DNA of 25,649 nucleotides, taken from assembly GCA_964371555.1 (NCBI GenBank), contig CAYJMQ010000027.1:1-25649 (forward strand). The letters run 5' to 3'. The notes under the pieces are model-generated. The model was not told the DNA's origin. It made no database searches and worked only from the letters and a program-made list of their open reading frames with translations. This document shows positions 1 through 7,896 of the stretch, one piece after another. The stretch is from CAYJMQ01 sp964371555 (GTDB lineage: Bacteria; Bdellovibrionota; JACOXK01; 2-02-FULL-40-11). The position numbers and the translations under genes were made by a program. Numbering within the stretch: the first letter of the stretch is position 1; each line of letters starts with the position of its first letter.

Positions 1-396
1 GGGAAAGAGATGGTGGGCAATGCGTCTATGAAAGTCCAAATGGAAAACGGTGTGAAGCGAGAGGATTTTTGCAATATGACCATCTTCACCCATTTGCGCT
101 CTGGGGTGAGTCGACAGAAGAAAATTTGAGGCTTATGTGCGCCCAGCACAACAGATGGAGAGCGGAAGCAACTTTTAAATTTAAAGCGGGTAACAAGTGA
201 AAAGAACTACGAAGGCATCCGGATGGCGGCGGATCACGGCATTAAAACCCTTTCTTCTTTCATGCTGGGCCTGCCGACGGAGACCAAAGAAGATTCGGAA
301 CAAACGATCGAATTCGCGCTCAAAAGCAATCTTGATTACGCCCTTTTTCCGATCACTGAACCTTATCCCGGAACGGAACTCTGGATAGACGCCTAG
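1..396 (+). pseudogene. Decayed radical-SAM (B12-binding type) gene remnant
   Basis: The stretch 193-396 reads in one frame as the C-terminal part of a radical-SAM core, with recognisable segments such as GIKTLSSFMLGLPTET, TIEFALKSNLDYALF and PYPGTELW, ending at TAG 394-396. Upstream homology continues only by changing frame: TEENLRLMC reads in the third frame at about 114-140 and LLNLKRVTSEK returns in the first frame at 172-204, with a TGA at 127-129 between. No single frame is open through both parts and no cluster of cysteines for the 4Fe-4S motif remains in the window. This resembles cobalamin-binding radical-SAM enzymes of the HpnJ/BchE-like group. The 5' part lies outside the window, so it may be either an old pseudogene or a fragment. 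Confidence 0.75.
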
Positions 397-476
397 CGCT
401 ATGGAACCTTATCAATCATTTCAAATCCTCCACCGCTGGCGCGCGTTACTAGCAAAAAAATAAAACAAGTCCGGGA

Positions 477-2375
477 TTATTTTCGTTTTTTTCCGAGTTT
501 GAGTTCGACGCCACAACTGCCTTCGCAGTCATCTGATTCTAACGATGTGGAGCCTTCAAGATGAAAAAGAACGGGTTCGAGATCGGCAACGAGTCGTGCG
601 CCAACCCTTCGCTCTGATCCTGAAAAATAGGGAGGCATATCTTCTGTCAATCTTCCTTGGAGAAAGGCGCTCGCAGCCACATCATCAACCGCAGCTCCAG
701 CCTCAACGCGGCCTCTCCAACCAAACTGATTTCCAACGGCAGTAACATCTAACAACAGGGCCGCATCGTGTTGAGATCCCTCTTCTCTTCGCTTTACCAG
801 CTGATACCTCACATCGGAATGAACGCTTACGCGATCCGGCACAGGAACTAAATTCATTTTTGAAATGTCCCTAAAACCGGGCTTGACATGCCCCCTTATT
901 TCATGAGTGAATTCCAGATCTCCATCCATATATGCATGTTCAAGCCGAGCCCCCATGCTCAGATCGGCATCCGCTTGGGGCCCGAATTTCCCATCCTGAT
1001 TGACGGAAATCAAAGTATTGATAATTCCCCGCGCGTCCACAGCGAGTTTTAGATTCTCCTTATCAACGACACTCACCCCTGCCCCTTGATCAAGATGCCA
1101 ATGAAGATAACCGATACCGCCGTTGCTTCCTGTTTTTTGTCGATACCCCAAGGAAACGCCGACATGACCCGGAAAATTGGAATCCTGATAATACCTGCCA
1201 TCGGCTGCAACCGCTGCGTACGTTGATGTTGAGTCGCTTCCTACGACGAGCCGCGCCTGCGCGTCCATGTCATCTTTTTTCATGTTGAGTCCAATGATGG
1301 AATGTCCCGGCTGCGATAATTCATCGATAAGCCTCGTGTCAGAACCGACCGCATCCATCAAAAAATGCATTTGTTCACTCGGAACACTTCCTACGGTACG
1401 ACCGAAAGGCTTCGAAAGACGATAGACGATCGTGTGATCGCTCTCCCCCTGATCCAAGACCCTCGGTCCCTCCCCATTGCTATTCGTGCTTAAAACGTCA
1501 TAGTTGATTTTATGTATTTTTTTTCGATCATCTGGATCCGACACAACGAGTGTCGCATGAGGAATGCCATCGTCTTGTTGAAAATCGGAGACCAAAACAT
1601 TTGGAAATCCCAACGCTTCGGCTATTTCCCCTTGGGCGGATGCGATATCACGACAGATGCCCGCCTTTTGAGGTGTCTTTGCGTATGCGGCTGTAAGTAA
1701 TTCACCTGTCGTTATTGTCTTTCCGATTTCCGAAATACCCCTGTCATTGCGTCTTTCATCATAATTTCGCAAGAAGACCCGTCCGTACATTTGAACGAGG
1801 GTGAGCTTTTCATTCGTATCGAGACTTTGGCGGGCATGGACATTTCTCAGTTCATTGAAAAAGAGCGCTTCAAATTCATCCGGAGTCTTTGCCTGATTTC
1901 CCTGCTTGAACGAAGCATGAAACGCTTTCATGATTTTGAGATCGCTTTCCGAAAAACTATCGCCCGGAAATGATTTTTTCAAAGCCTCCTCAATTTCCTC
2001 AATTTCCTCATCATCATCATCAGAGTCGCTATTTCTCAGGCCGAAATAGGCGTTGACGAGACGACGCGGTTTCTCAGATTGTCCCTCATAAGAAGCTGGA
2101 ATCTTTCCTTTCAATGCCGCCGTTGAAAAGGGATCAAGAACGAGGCATCCTCTCAGATCAAGGTCGCTCTCGTCTCTTTGAGATGAATTGTCAAAGAGCC
2201 TCCCCCTTCGATCGAGCACATCCATGCCTATGTCTGCTACGTAATCTGCCAACGTCGAGGGGACATTTAATTCCGTCCTTTTTTCATCACAGGACTTATT
2301 GATCTCATCTGCATGTAAGATCGCTGCCGCGGAATAAAAGATGAAGAAAATAGCGATGAAGATGCGACGAAACAT
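477..2375 (-). CDS. Secreted protein with transglutaminase-like core and beta-rich C-terminal half
   Basis: 632 residues with a clear Sec signal peptide (MFRR, then a hydrophobic run to about residue 20, cleavage probably after HA at 21-22). No family is recognised over the full length. An acidic D/E run lies at about 118-130. Around 239-295 there is a transglutaminase/cysteine-peptidase-like pattern: Cys241 in GICRDIA, His273 in IPHATLV and Asp293 in INYDVL, which could form a Cys-His-Asp triad. The region from about 390 on is rich in alternating polar/hydrophobic strands with GY, GW and aromatic residues, as in beta-barrel proteins, but it ends in KRK rather than an aromatic residue. It is divergent from citrate synthase. 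Its Shine-Dalgarno sequence (AAGGGG) and ATG lie in a strong hairpin (2374-2422). Enzymatic activity is inference. Confidence 0.8.
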   Translation of the reverse strand: MFRRIFIAIFFIFYSAAAILHADEINKSCDEKRTELNVPSTLADYVADIGMDVLDRRGRLFDNSSQRDESDLDLRGCLVLDPFSTAALKGKIPASYEGQSEKPRRLVNAYFGLRNSDSDDDDEEIEEIEEALKKSFPGDSFSESDLKIMKAFHASFKQGNQAKTPDEFEALFFNELRNVHARQSLDTNEKLTLVQMYGRVFLRNYDERRNDRGISEIGKTITTGELLTAAYAKTPQKAGICRDIASAQGEIAEALGFPNVLVSDFQQDDGIPHATLVVSDPDDRKKIHKINYDVLSTNSNGEGPRVLDQGESDHTIVYRLSKPFGRTVGSVPSEQMHFLMDAVGSDTRLIDELSQPGHSIIGLNMKKDDMDAQARLVVGSDSTSTYAAVAADGRYYQDSNFPGHVGVSLGYRQKTGSNGGIGYLHWHLDQGAGVSVVDKENLKLAVDARGIINTLISVNQDGKFGPQADADLSMGARLEHAYMDGDLEFTHEIRGHVKPGFRDISKMNLVPVPDRVSVHSDVRYQLVKRREEGSQHDAALLLDVTAVGNQFGWRGRVEAGAAVDDVAASAFLQGRLTEDMPPYFSGSERRVGARLVADLEPVLFHLEGSTSLESDDCEGSCGVELKLGKKRK

Positions 2376-2422
2376 GTGGCGGTACCCCTTTGCCTGTTAA
2401 CAATGCAAAAAGGGCGCCACAT
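2374..2422 (-). promoter_or_regulatory. 5'-leader hairpin covering the SD and start codon of the 632-aa gene
   Basis: ATGTGGCG (2374-2381) is perfectly complementary to CGCCACAT (2415-2422). Inside it CCCTTTGC (2386-2393) pairs with GCAAA..GGG (2405-2414, two extra A), leaving a loop of about 11 nt. On the minus strand the structure includes the ribosome-binding sequence and the ATG at 2375-2373. It could limit translation unless opened, or act as an operator. Function is inferred. Confidence 0.55.
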
Positions 2423-2468
2423 ATTTTTCCTCTTTTTTCCCTCTCAAATTCACTCTCATTAAATTCTC

Positions 2469-2474
2469 ATTATA
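2469..2474 (-). promoter_or_regulatory. Candidate -10 box for the 632-aa gene
   Basis: On the minus strand 2474-2469 reads TATAAT, a perfect consensus -10 hexamer, about 95 nt upstream of the ATG. No good -35 is present at the usual distance, so only the -10 is supported. Confidence 0.3.
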
Positions 2475-2503
2475 GAGACTGTTTAGACAATCATATACTG
2501 CGC

Positions 2504-2526
2504 GCTCATTTCGTTCCGAAATGAGC
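2504..2526. promoter_or_regulatory. Perfect 10-bp inverted repeat upstream of citrate synthase
   Basis: GCTCATTTCG (2504-2513) and CGAAATGAGC (2517-2526) are exact reverse complements around a 3-nt loop. It lies in the divergent region between the secreted-protein gene and gltA. No T-run follows on either strand, so it is a better operator or leader-hairpin candidate than a terminator. Confidence 0.5.
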
Positions 2527-2568
2527 TTGCTGCTTCAATGTGTGAAAACTTTTTTGCTGCTTCAATGT
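2527..2568 (+). repeat. Short direct repeat upstream of gltA
   Basis: TTGCTGCTTCAATGT occurs exactly at 2527-2541 and again at 2554-2568, and both copies are followed by TGAAA-like sequence. The repeat creates an extra upstream ATG (2538), which is probably why an open frame extends 5' of the true start. Confidence 0.6.
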
Positions 2569-2606
2569 TGAAATCTGACATCGGCCTGTGGTACGGTAAT
2601 TGCGCT

Positions 2607-3734
2607 ATGGTGAATCAAGGTCTGCAGGGAGTCGTTGCCGGCGAGTCAAAAATCGGTTTTGTGGACGGTACCAATGGAATTCTCATGTATCGGGGATACC
2701 CGATTGATGTCCTTGCAAAAAATTCAAACTATCTGGAAACATCGCATCTTCTGCTCTTTGGATCGCTCCCAAACCGTCAGCAGCTTAAAACATTCACCGA
2801 TACCGTAAAAAAAAAGAGAAAACTCCCGCGTGAGATTTTAAAAATTATCCGCATTTTGCCAACGGCTGCCCATCCCATGGAGCTGCTTCAGACAATTACG
2901 GCCGCAATGGGAATTCATGAAACGATGGATACCAAAAAGATTGAAAAAATTGAAGAGCGTTCGATCGAACTCATCGCGCAATTCCCGACAATTGTGGCGG
3001 CCTGCTGGCGCGCAAAACAGAAACAAAAAATTATTTCTCCGCATCCGAAGCTGGGTCACAGCGCAAACTTCTTATACATGATCACGGGGAACGTCCCGGA
3101 TCCTCTGGAGGCACAGATGTTTGACACCTGTCTCGTGCTTCACGCGGAACACAGTTTCAACGTCTCTACTTTCACAGCCCGCGTTGTTGCGTCGTCTCTG
3201 CCATCGCTTCACGCGTCTATTTCAGCAGCTGTTGGCGCCCTTTATGGCCCGCTTCATGGAGGGGCCAATGAAAAGGTTTTAAAAATGATATCTGAAATCA
3301 AAAGCCCGGATCAGGTGGAAACGTGGGTTCAGGAAAAACTCTCCCGGAAGGAAAAAATTATGGGGATGGGGCACCGGGTTTATCAGGTGAAAGACCCCAG
3401 ATCTTATGTGCTCGAAGAGATGCTCGCCACACTCTCAAAAAAGAAAAATGACACCAAATATTATGAACTTCTTAAAAAAATCGAGGAGATCGTTCAGCGT
3501 GAAAGCACAAAAAAGGGGAAATATCTCTGGCCAAATGTCGATTTCTTTTCAGGCGCTCTCTATAAATTAATGGGAATCCCTGAAATTCTCTTTACCCCGG
3601 TCTTTGCGATCGCCAGAATCGCCGGCTGGTCGGCTCATGTGATTGAGCAGATGAAAGACAACCGCATCATCCGCCCCGATTGCGACTACACCGGGGCAAA
3701 GAATCTGTCTTATATTCCCATGGCTGAGAGATGA
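2607..3734 (+). CDS. gltA: Citrate synthase
   Basis: Condenses oxaloacetate with acetyl-CoA in the TCA cycle (cytosol). The 375-residue product begins MVNQGLQGVVAGES, as small (type I) citrate synthases do. Family blocks are in order: IDVLA near the N-terminus, LYGPLHGGANE (His of HGGAN), MGMGHRVYQVKDPRS (His of GHRVY) and NVDFFSGALY (Asp), giving the His-His-Asp catalytic set. A longer open frame starts at 2538, but its extra 23 residues resemble no citrate synthase N-terminus and come from a short direct repeat, so 2607 is preferred. No clear Shine-Dalgarno precedes 2607. TTGAAA (2568-2573), 18 nt, then TACGGT (2592-2597) would place transcription start almost at the ATG, so a leaderless mRNA is possible. 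2-methylcitrate synthase is a less likely alternative. Confidence 0.93.
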   Translation: MVNQGLQGVVAGESKIGFVDGTNGILMYRGYPIDVLAKNSNYLETSHLLLFGSLPNRQQLKTFTDTVKKKRKLPREILKIIRILPTAAHPMELLQTITAAMGIHETMDTKKIEKIEERSIELIAQFPTIVAACWRAKQKQKIISPHPKLGHSANFLYMITGNVPDPLEAQMFDTCLVLHAEHSFNVSTFTARVVASSLPSLHASISAAVGALYGPLHGGANEKVLKMISEIKSPDQVETWVQEKLSRKEKIMGMGHRVYQVKDPRSYVLEEMLATLSKKKNDTKYYELLKKIEEIVQRESTKKGKYLWPNVDFFSGALYKLMGIPEILFTPVFAIARIAGWSAHVIEQMKDNRIIRPDCDYTGAKNLSYIPMAER

Positions 3735-3790
3735 TCAATATCGATTTTCATAAGAAACCCTTCATTTTATACCGCTTCTCTTAAATATGT

Positions 3791-5305
3791 CTACCTGTCC
3801 AAAAACCTTAACTGCAGCGCCTGGGCGATGTCGGATGAGCGGATCTCTTTTTCCTCAGACAAGTCAGCAATAGTTCTTGAAATTTTTAAAATCCGATGAC
3901 GAGACCGAAGGCTTAAACCGAATCGTTCCATCGCCTGGTTTAAAATCTTCTCTGCCTCCGGCTTGAGGTGGCAAAATGCCTCAATCGCCTTTAAAGAAAG
4001 ATCGGAGTTCGTTTGAAACGGGGTATTTTGATATCTTTCTTTTTCTATTTTTCTCGCCGTCATGACCCTCTCTAAAATTTCTGCCGATGACTCCTCGTCT
4101 TTTGCTGCCAAAAGATCATTCACCGAAAGCTGTGAGAGCGAAACATGGATATCAATCCTGTCTAAAAGAGGTCCCGAGACCTTAAAGCGATATCGCCTGA
4201 CATCCACTTCCGAACACTGACACTCTTTTTTCAAATCTTTATAGTAGCCGCAGGGACAGGGATTCATCGCGGCGACCAAAAGAAAATTCGCAGGATAAAT
4301 ATATCTGCCGGTCACGCGGGAAATTGAAATTTTTCTCTCTTCGAGCGGTTCGCGAAGCACCTCAAGCACCTCTTTACGAAATTCGGAAAGCTCATCCAAA
4401 AATAGAATTCCGTGGTGCGAAAGGCTGACCTCGCCCGGAACAAGCATCCGATGCCCCCCTCCCGCCATCGCGCTATAAGAAATAGTATGATGCGGACTCC
4501 GAAATGGGCGTTTTCGAACAAGCCCCCCACTCTTCAAATAACCTCCCACCGAGTAGATTCTTGTAATCTCAAGCGACTCTTCAAAGCTCAGAAGCGGGAG
4601 GATCGTGGGGAGCCTTTTGGCAAGCAGCGATTTGCCGCAGCCAGGGGGACCGACAGTTAAAATGTGATGCCCCCCTGCCGCCGCAATCTCAAATGCCTTT
4701 TTAGCCCACTTCTGTCCCCTCACATCAGAAAAATCTGAAAGCCCATACTCTGACCTCTCATCTTTCATTTCAAAAAGGGTCGGCTTTAAATCGATTTCCT
4801 TTTTTAAAAATTGAACGATTTCAGAAAGAGAACGAATTGCATAGACCGTCATGCCGGAAACGGCCGATGCCTCCACAGCATTCTGTGAGGGAAGACAAAC
4901 CGTCGTGAATCCCCTCCTTTTGGCTTCCATGACGAGAGGCAAAACCCCCTTGACCGGCTGCAATTCCCCCTTGAGGGAAAGTTCTCCCAAAAAAAGAAAA
5001 TTTTTAAATTGAACCGACTCCCACTCCTGTTTCGCCATGATCAATCCAAGCGCTATTGCAAGCTCAAATGATGATCCCTCTTTTTTAAGATGGGCCGGCG
5101 CAAGATTTACCGTAATTCGCTTCATTGGAAACTCAAATGGCGCGTTTTTAAGGGCCGATCTCACACGATCCCTGCTCTCACGCACAGCTGGATCAGGGAG
5201 ACCGACAATACAAAATGATGGCAGCCCGTTCTGCAGATCGATTTCAACCTGCACAAGCGAGATCTCTAAACCATTCAGACAGCCGCTTTGAAGGGTTGCA
5301 TACAT
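3791..5305 (-). CDS. comM: YifB/ComM-family AAA+ Mg-chelatase-like protein
   Basis: 504 residues. An N-terminal Lon-protease-like ChlI domain (ISLVQVEIDLQNGLPSF, GLPDPAVRESRDRVRSAL) is followed by an AAA+ Mg-chelatase domain with Walker A GPPGCGKS, Walker B ILFLDELSEF and the family's NPCPCGYY cysteine motif, then a C-terminal lid domain. In naturally competent bacteria ComM is a hexameric branch-migration helicase that helps integrate incoming DNA; outside that setting its role is less clear. The frame is open from 5332, but AGGAG at 5317-5313 lies 7 nt upstream of ATG 5305, and family members begin at the MYATLQS-like sequence, so 5305 is chosen. A 12-bp palindrome CTTTTTAAAAAG (5316-5327) overlaps the upstream end of the ribosome-binding site. 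Confidence 0.92.
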   Translation of the reverse strand: MYATLQSGCLNGLEISLVQVEIDLQNGLPSFCIVGLPDPAVRESRDRVRSALKNAPFEFPMKRITVNLAPAHLKKEGSSFELAIALGLIMAKQEWESVQFKNFLFLGELSLKGELQPVKGVLPLVMEAKRRGFTTVCLPSQNAVEASAVSGMTVYAIRSLSEIVQFLKKEIDLKPTLFEMKDERSEYGLSDFSDVRGQKWAKKAFEIAAAGGHHILTVGPPGCGKSLLAKRLPTILPLLSFEESLEITRIYSVGGYLKSGGLVRKRPFRSPHHTISYSAMAGGGHRMLVPGEVSLSHHGILFLDELSEFRKEVLEVLREPLEERKISISRVTGRYIYPANFLLVAAMNPCPCGYYKDLKKECQCSEVDVRRYRFKVSGPLLDRIDIHVSLSQLSVNDLLAAKDEESSAEILERVMTARKIEKERYQNTPFQTNSDLSLKAIEAFCHLKPEAEKILNQAMERFGLSLRSRHRILKISRTIADLSEEKEIRSSDIAQALQLRFLDR

Positions 5306-5430
5306 ATTTTTTCTCCTTTTTAAAAAGATCAAAGATCATTTAAAAAGGGAAAAGATGCAAAGATGAGGCCAATAAAATTGACCGATTCCAAGCTTAAAAT
5401 TGGACGAAGGGGGGTCGGAAATCCACCCGA

Positions 5431-6222
5431 TCAGATGGGGTATCTGCTTGCTTTCCGCCAGATGATAACGCCAAGAATCATCATGATCAGACCAATAAAC
5501 TGAGAGGTCGAAACAAGATCGGGAATCAAAAAGCCGCGAATATCGTCTCCCCGAAAAACCTCGACAAAAATCCGAACGATTGGATATCCAATAAAAAAGG
5601 CCGAAAGAAGCTCCCCATGAAATTTTTTTCTTTTTCTAAGCCACAAAATGAATAAAAAAACAACCCAGTCCCCAGCCGACTCCCAAATCTGTGTCGCATA
5701 AAGGGGGATTCCGAGAGGTCTCGAAAAACTATCGGGATTCGTCGTCACATAACTGATGGGGAAAAGGAAAAAATCACAGACCTTCCCATGACAACACCCG
5801 GCGAGAAAACAGCCGAGTCTCCCAACGGCCATCCCAAGAATGAGATACGTGGCACAGATATCCATCGACTGAAAAACCGGCATGCGGCGCTTCTTCACAT
5901 ACCACCAGAACACAAACGCCGCGGGGATCATCCCGCCGTAAAAAGTATACCCCCCCTTCCAGATCTTTGGAATTTCAAGAGGATTGGAAAAATAGTAGGA
6001 CGGGTGTTCAATGAACACATGGAACAGACGGGAACCTATGAGGGCTGCCAAAATGACATAAGTTGAAGCATTCAAAAAATCTTCAGGATCAAGTCTCTCG
6101 ACTTTCGCCCGCTGGATCGTGAAATAGAGCCCAAGGCTAAACGCAATCGCAAGCATCACCCCATAGCCGGGAATCGGAATCGTAACAGGACCGATCGGAA
6201 TTTTAAGAAGAATCGGGTACAT
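5431..6222 (-). CDS. lgt: Prolipoprotein diacylglyceryl transferase
   Basis: Inner-membrane enzyme that transfers diacylglycerol from phosphatidylglycerol to the lipobox cysteine of prolipoproteins. The 263-residue length and about seven hydrophobic segments fit the family. The Lgt signature is present as GRLGCFLAGCCHG at about residues 134-146, together with the N-terminal GYGVMLAIAFSLGL and the SRLFHVF/GGMIPA segments. The gene lies upstream of comM in the same direction with a gap of 125 nt; no clear terminator was seen between them. No strong Shine-Dalgarno precedes the ATG. A LolB-like lipoprotein substrate is encoded nearby at 8942-9625. Confidence 0.95.
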   Translation of the reverse strand: MYPILLKIPIGPVTIPIPGYGVMLAIAFSLGLYFTIQRAKVERLDPEDFLNASTYVILAALIGSRLFHVFIEHPSYYFSNPLEIPKIWKGGYTFYGGMIPAAFVFWWYVKKRRMPVFQSMDICATYLILGMAVGRLGCFLAGCCHGKVCDFFLFPISYVTTNPDSFSRPLGIPLYATQIWESAGDWVVFLFILWLRKRKKFHGELLSAFFIGYPIVRIFVEVFRGDDIRGFLIPDLVSTSQFIGLIMMILGVIIWRKASRYPI

Positions 6223-6273
6223 ACGAAGGATTATCGACTATTTTGCAAAGTAGTGTCAATAATTAGGTCGATG

Positions 6274-6300
6274 GCCATTGTCCTTTCCAAGGAAAATGGC
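6274..6300. promoter_or_regulatory. Imperfect hairpin between lgt and the response regulator
   Basis: GCCATT (6274-6279) pairs with AATGGC (6295-6300), and CCTT (6282-6285) with AAGG (6289-6292), separated by a GT/AA internal loop and a TCC apical loop. It sits just upstream of the predicted promoter of the response-regulator gene and could be an operator. No function is demonstrated. Confidence 0.4.
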
Positions 6301-6314
6301 TTACAAATTTCCTA

Positions 6315-6344
6315 TTGATGGGGGAACTAATTTTGGTTTATACT
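6315..6344 (+). promoter_or_regulatory. Sigma-70-type promoter of the response regulator
   Basis: TTGATG (6315-6320), an 18-nt spacer, then TATACT (6339-6344). The expected transcription start is near 6351, leaving about 60 nt of leader before ATG 6410. Confidence 0.5.
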
Positions 6345-6409
6345 AAAAACGACATTTAAGCATTTCATATTCAGAATTCATTATAAAATAAAAGCAAAGG
6401 GGGTTAGGG

Positions 6410-6919
6410 ATGTCAAAACTTGACCCAAAAGCGATCTCCACAAAAAAACTCGCTTCGGAAATCGAGCGGATCAAAAAGAGAAAAATCGTTGGGGAAAAGG
6501 TTGTTTCCCTGGATGAATATCGAAGTATCAAACGAAAAAGCGCCCCGCAGCACCTTTTGGTCGTAGATGACGATCCCTCGACGCGCAGTGTCTTAAAGAG
6601 ACTCTTTGAAAAAGAGGGCTACGAGGTTTTTCTGGCGCAAGACGCCACAGAGCTGGTTCAACTCCTTGAATCTCAATCAATTGAACTGATCCTTCTTGAT
6701 ATCAACCTCCCCTGGGTCGACGGTTTTGAACTCTGTAAACTTCTCAAAGAAAATGACGATCTCAAAAATGTTCCGGTCGTCTTTATTTCAGGCCGAAAAA
6801 GCGAGATGGATAAAAAACTCGCCTTCCAGCTCGGCGCGCACGACTACATTACAAAGCCCTTCAATATCAATGAAATCACAGAGACCGTTCGCACGATTAT
6901 GCATTTGCAGATACGGTAA
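6410..6919 (+). CDS. Single-domain response regulator with N-terminal extension
   Basis: 169 residues. The first ~46 form a charged extension rich in Lys/Glu (possible short coiled coil). A CheY-like receiver fills the rest: acidic pocket Asp53-55 in VVDDDPS, phospho-acceptor Asp97 in LILLDINLPWVDGFE, Ser127 in VFISG and Lys149 in DYITKPF. There is no DNA-binding or enzymatic output domain, so output is likely through protein contacts, possibly by the N-terminal extension. A strong ribosome-binding site AAGGGGG (6397-6403) precedes the ATG. No histidine kinase is in the window, so the partner is unknown. Its stop codon is 2 nt from the convergent stop of oppF. Confidence 0.9.
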   Translation: MSKLDPKAISTKKLASEIERIKKRKIVGEKVVSLDEYRSIKRKSAPQHLLVVDDDPSTRSVLKRLFEKEGYEVFLAQDATELVQLLESQSIELILLDINLPWVDGFELCKLLKENDDLKNVPVVFISGRKSEMDKKLAFQLGAHDYITKPFNINEITETVRTIMHLQIR

Positions 6920-6921
6920 CC

Positions 6922-7896
6922 CTACTTCGCCAAATGACACGACACCCAATGGCCGGGGGCCAGCTCGCGAAGCGGGGGGTGGACAGTCTTACACTCTTCC
7001 ACGATCTTATAATGACATCGGGTATGAAACGGACAACCCGGTGGGGGGGAAATCGCGCTTGGGACATCCCCCTTTAAGATAATTCTGGAACTCTTTGCTT
7101 TGGGATCCGGCACAGGGATTGCCGAAAGAAGCGCCTGTGTATAAGGGTGCTTGGGATCGCGATAAATATCTTCACTTTTCGCAAGTTCAACAACCTCTCC
7201 AAGATACATGACCGCCACACGGTCGCTGATGTATTCAACCACTTTTAAATCGTGCGCAATAAAAAGATAGGTGAGTCGAAATTTTTTCTGCAAATCAGAA
7301 AGAAGATTAATAATCTGCGCCTGAATCGAAACATCAAGGGCTGAAACAGGTTCGTCACAAACAATAAACTCAGGCTTTAGGGCAACAGCCCTCGCAATGC
7401 CGATCCTTTGGCGCTGCCCCCCGCTAAATTCATGTGGATATCGATTCACCATATCCGGACGAAGCCCAACCTCTTTCAAAAGATCAACCACCCTTTCCAT
7501 TTTTTCTTTTTTGGTGTTGACAAGATGATGAATCGCAAGCGGCTCTCCAACGATCCCCCCGATCGTCATTCGGGGGTTCAAAGACGCATACGGATCCTGA
7601 AAAATAATCTGCATCTGACGCCGCTGTTTGCGAAGTTCCTTCGAGCCGAGCGAATAAACATTCACCCCGTTAAACCTGACTTCCCCTTTTGTCGGTTCAA
7701 TCAATCTCAAAATCAGGCGCCCCAGGGTTGATTTTCCACAGCCGCTCTCACCGACGAGTCCCAAAGTTTCCCCTTTGTAAATATCGAGATTAATCCCATT
7801 TACCGCCTTAACCGTTTCGGTTTTGGTCGAAAGGAATCCCTTTTTCAGCGGAAAGTGTTTCACGAGATCCCGAATTTCTATCAGCCGTTCGTTCAT
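6922..7896 (-). CDS. oppF: Oligopeptide/dipeptide ABC transporter ATP-binding protein (OppF/DppF type)
   Basis: 324 residues, cytoplasmic ATPase of a peptide importer. Walker A GESGCGKST at about 49-57, signature FSGGQRQRIGIARA, Walker B FIVCDEPVSALD and a C-terminal oligopeptide-transporter domain with the cysteine pattern CPFHTRC near the end. Its start overlaps the stop of oppD by 4 nt (ATGA), indicating translational coupling. The permeases and substrate-binding protein are not in this window, so the substrate (peptide, nickel or other) cannot be assigned. Confidence 0.93.
   Translation of the reverse strand: MNERLIEIRDLVKHFPLKKGFLSTKTETVKAVNGINLDIYKGETLGLVGESGCGKSTLGRLILRLIEPTKGEVRFNGVNVYSLGSKELRKQRRQMQIIFQDPYASLNPRMTIGGIVGEPLAIHHLVNTKKEKMERVVDLLKEVGLRPDMVNRYPHEFSGGQRQRIGIARAVALKPEFIVCDEPVSALDVSIQAQIINLLSDLQKKFRLTYLFIAHDLKVVEYISDRVAVMYLGEVVELAKSEDIYRDPKHPYTQALLSAIPVPDPKAKSSRIILKGDVPSAISPPPGCPFHTRCHYKIVEECKTVHPPLRELAPGHWVSCHLAK

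Noticed and set aside
127..129. In-frame TGA in the radical-SAM remnant as a selenocysteine codon (selC is present in the window)
   Set aside because: The flanking homology changes frame around the TGA, so a single readthrough cannot restore the protein; decay explains it better.
2538..2606. Longer N-terminus of citrate synthase
   Set aside because: The extra 23 residues come from a direct repeat and do not resemble citrate synthase; family members begin near MVNQGLQGVVAG.
5384..5430. Terminator after lgt (GGGTCGG...CCACCC)
   Set aside because: Stem is short with a bulge and has no U-run; not strong enough to call.
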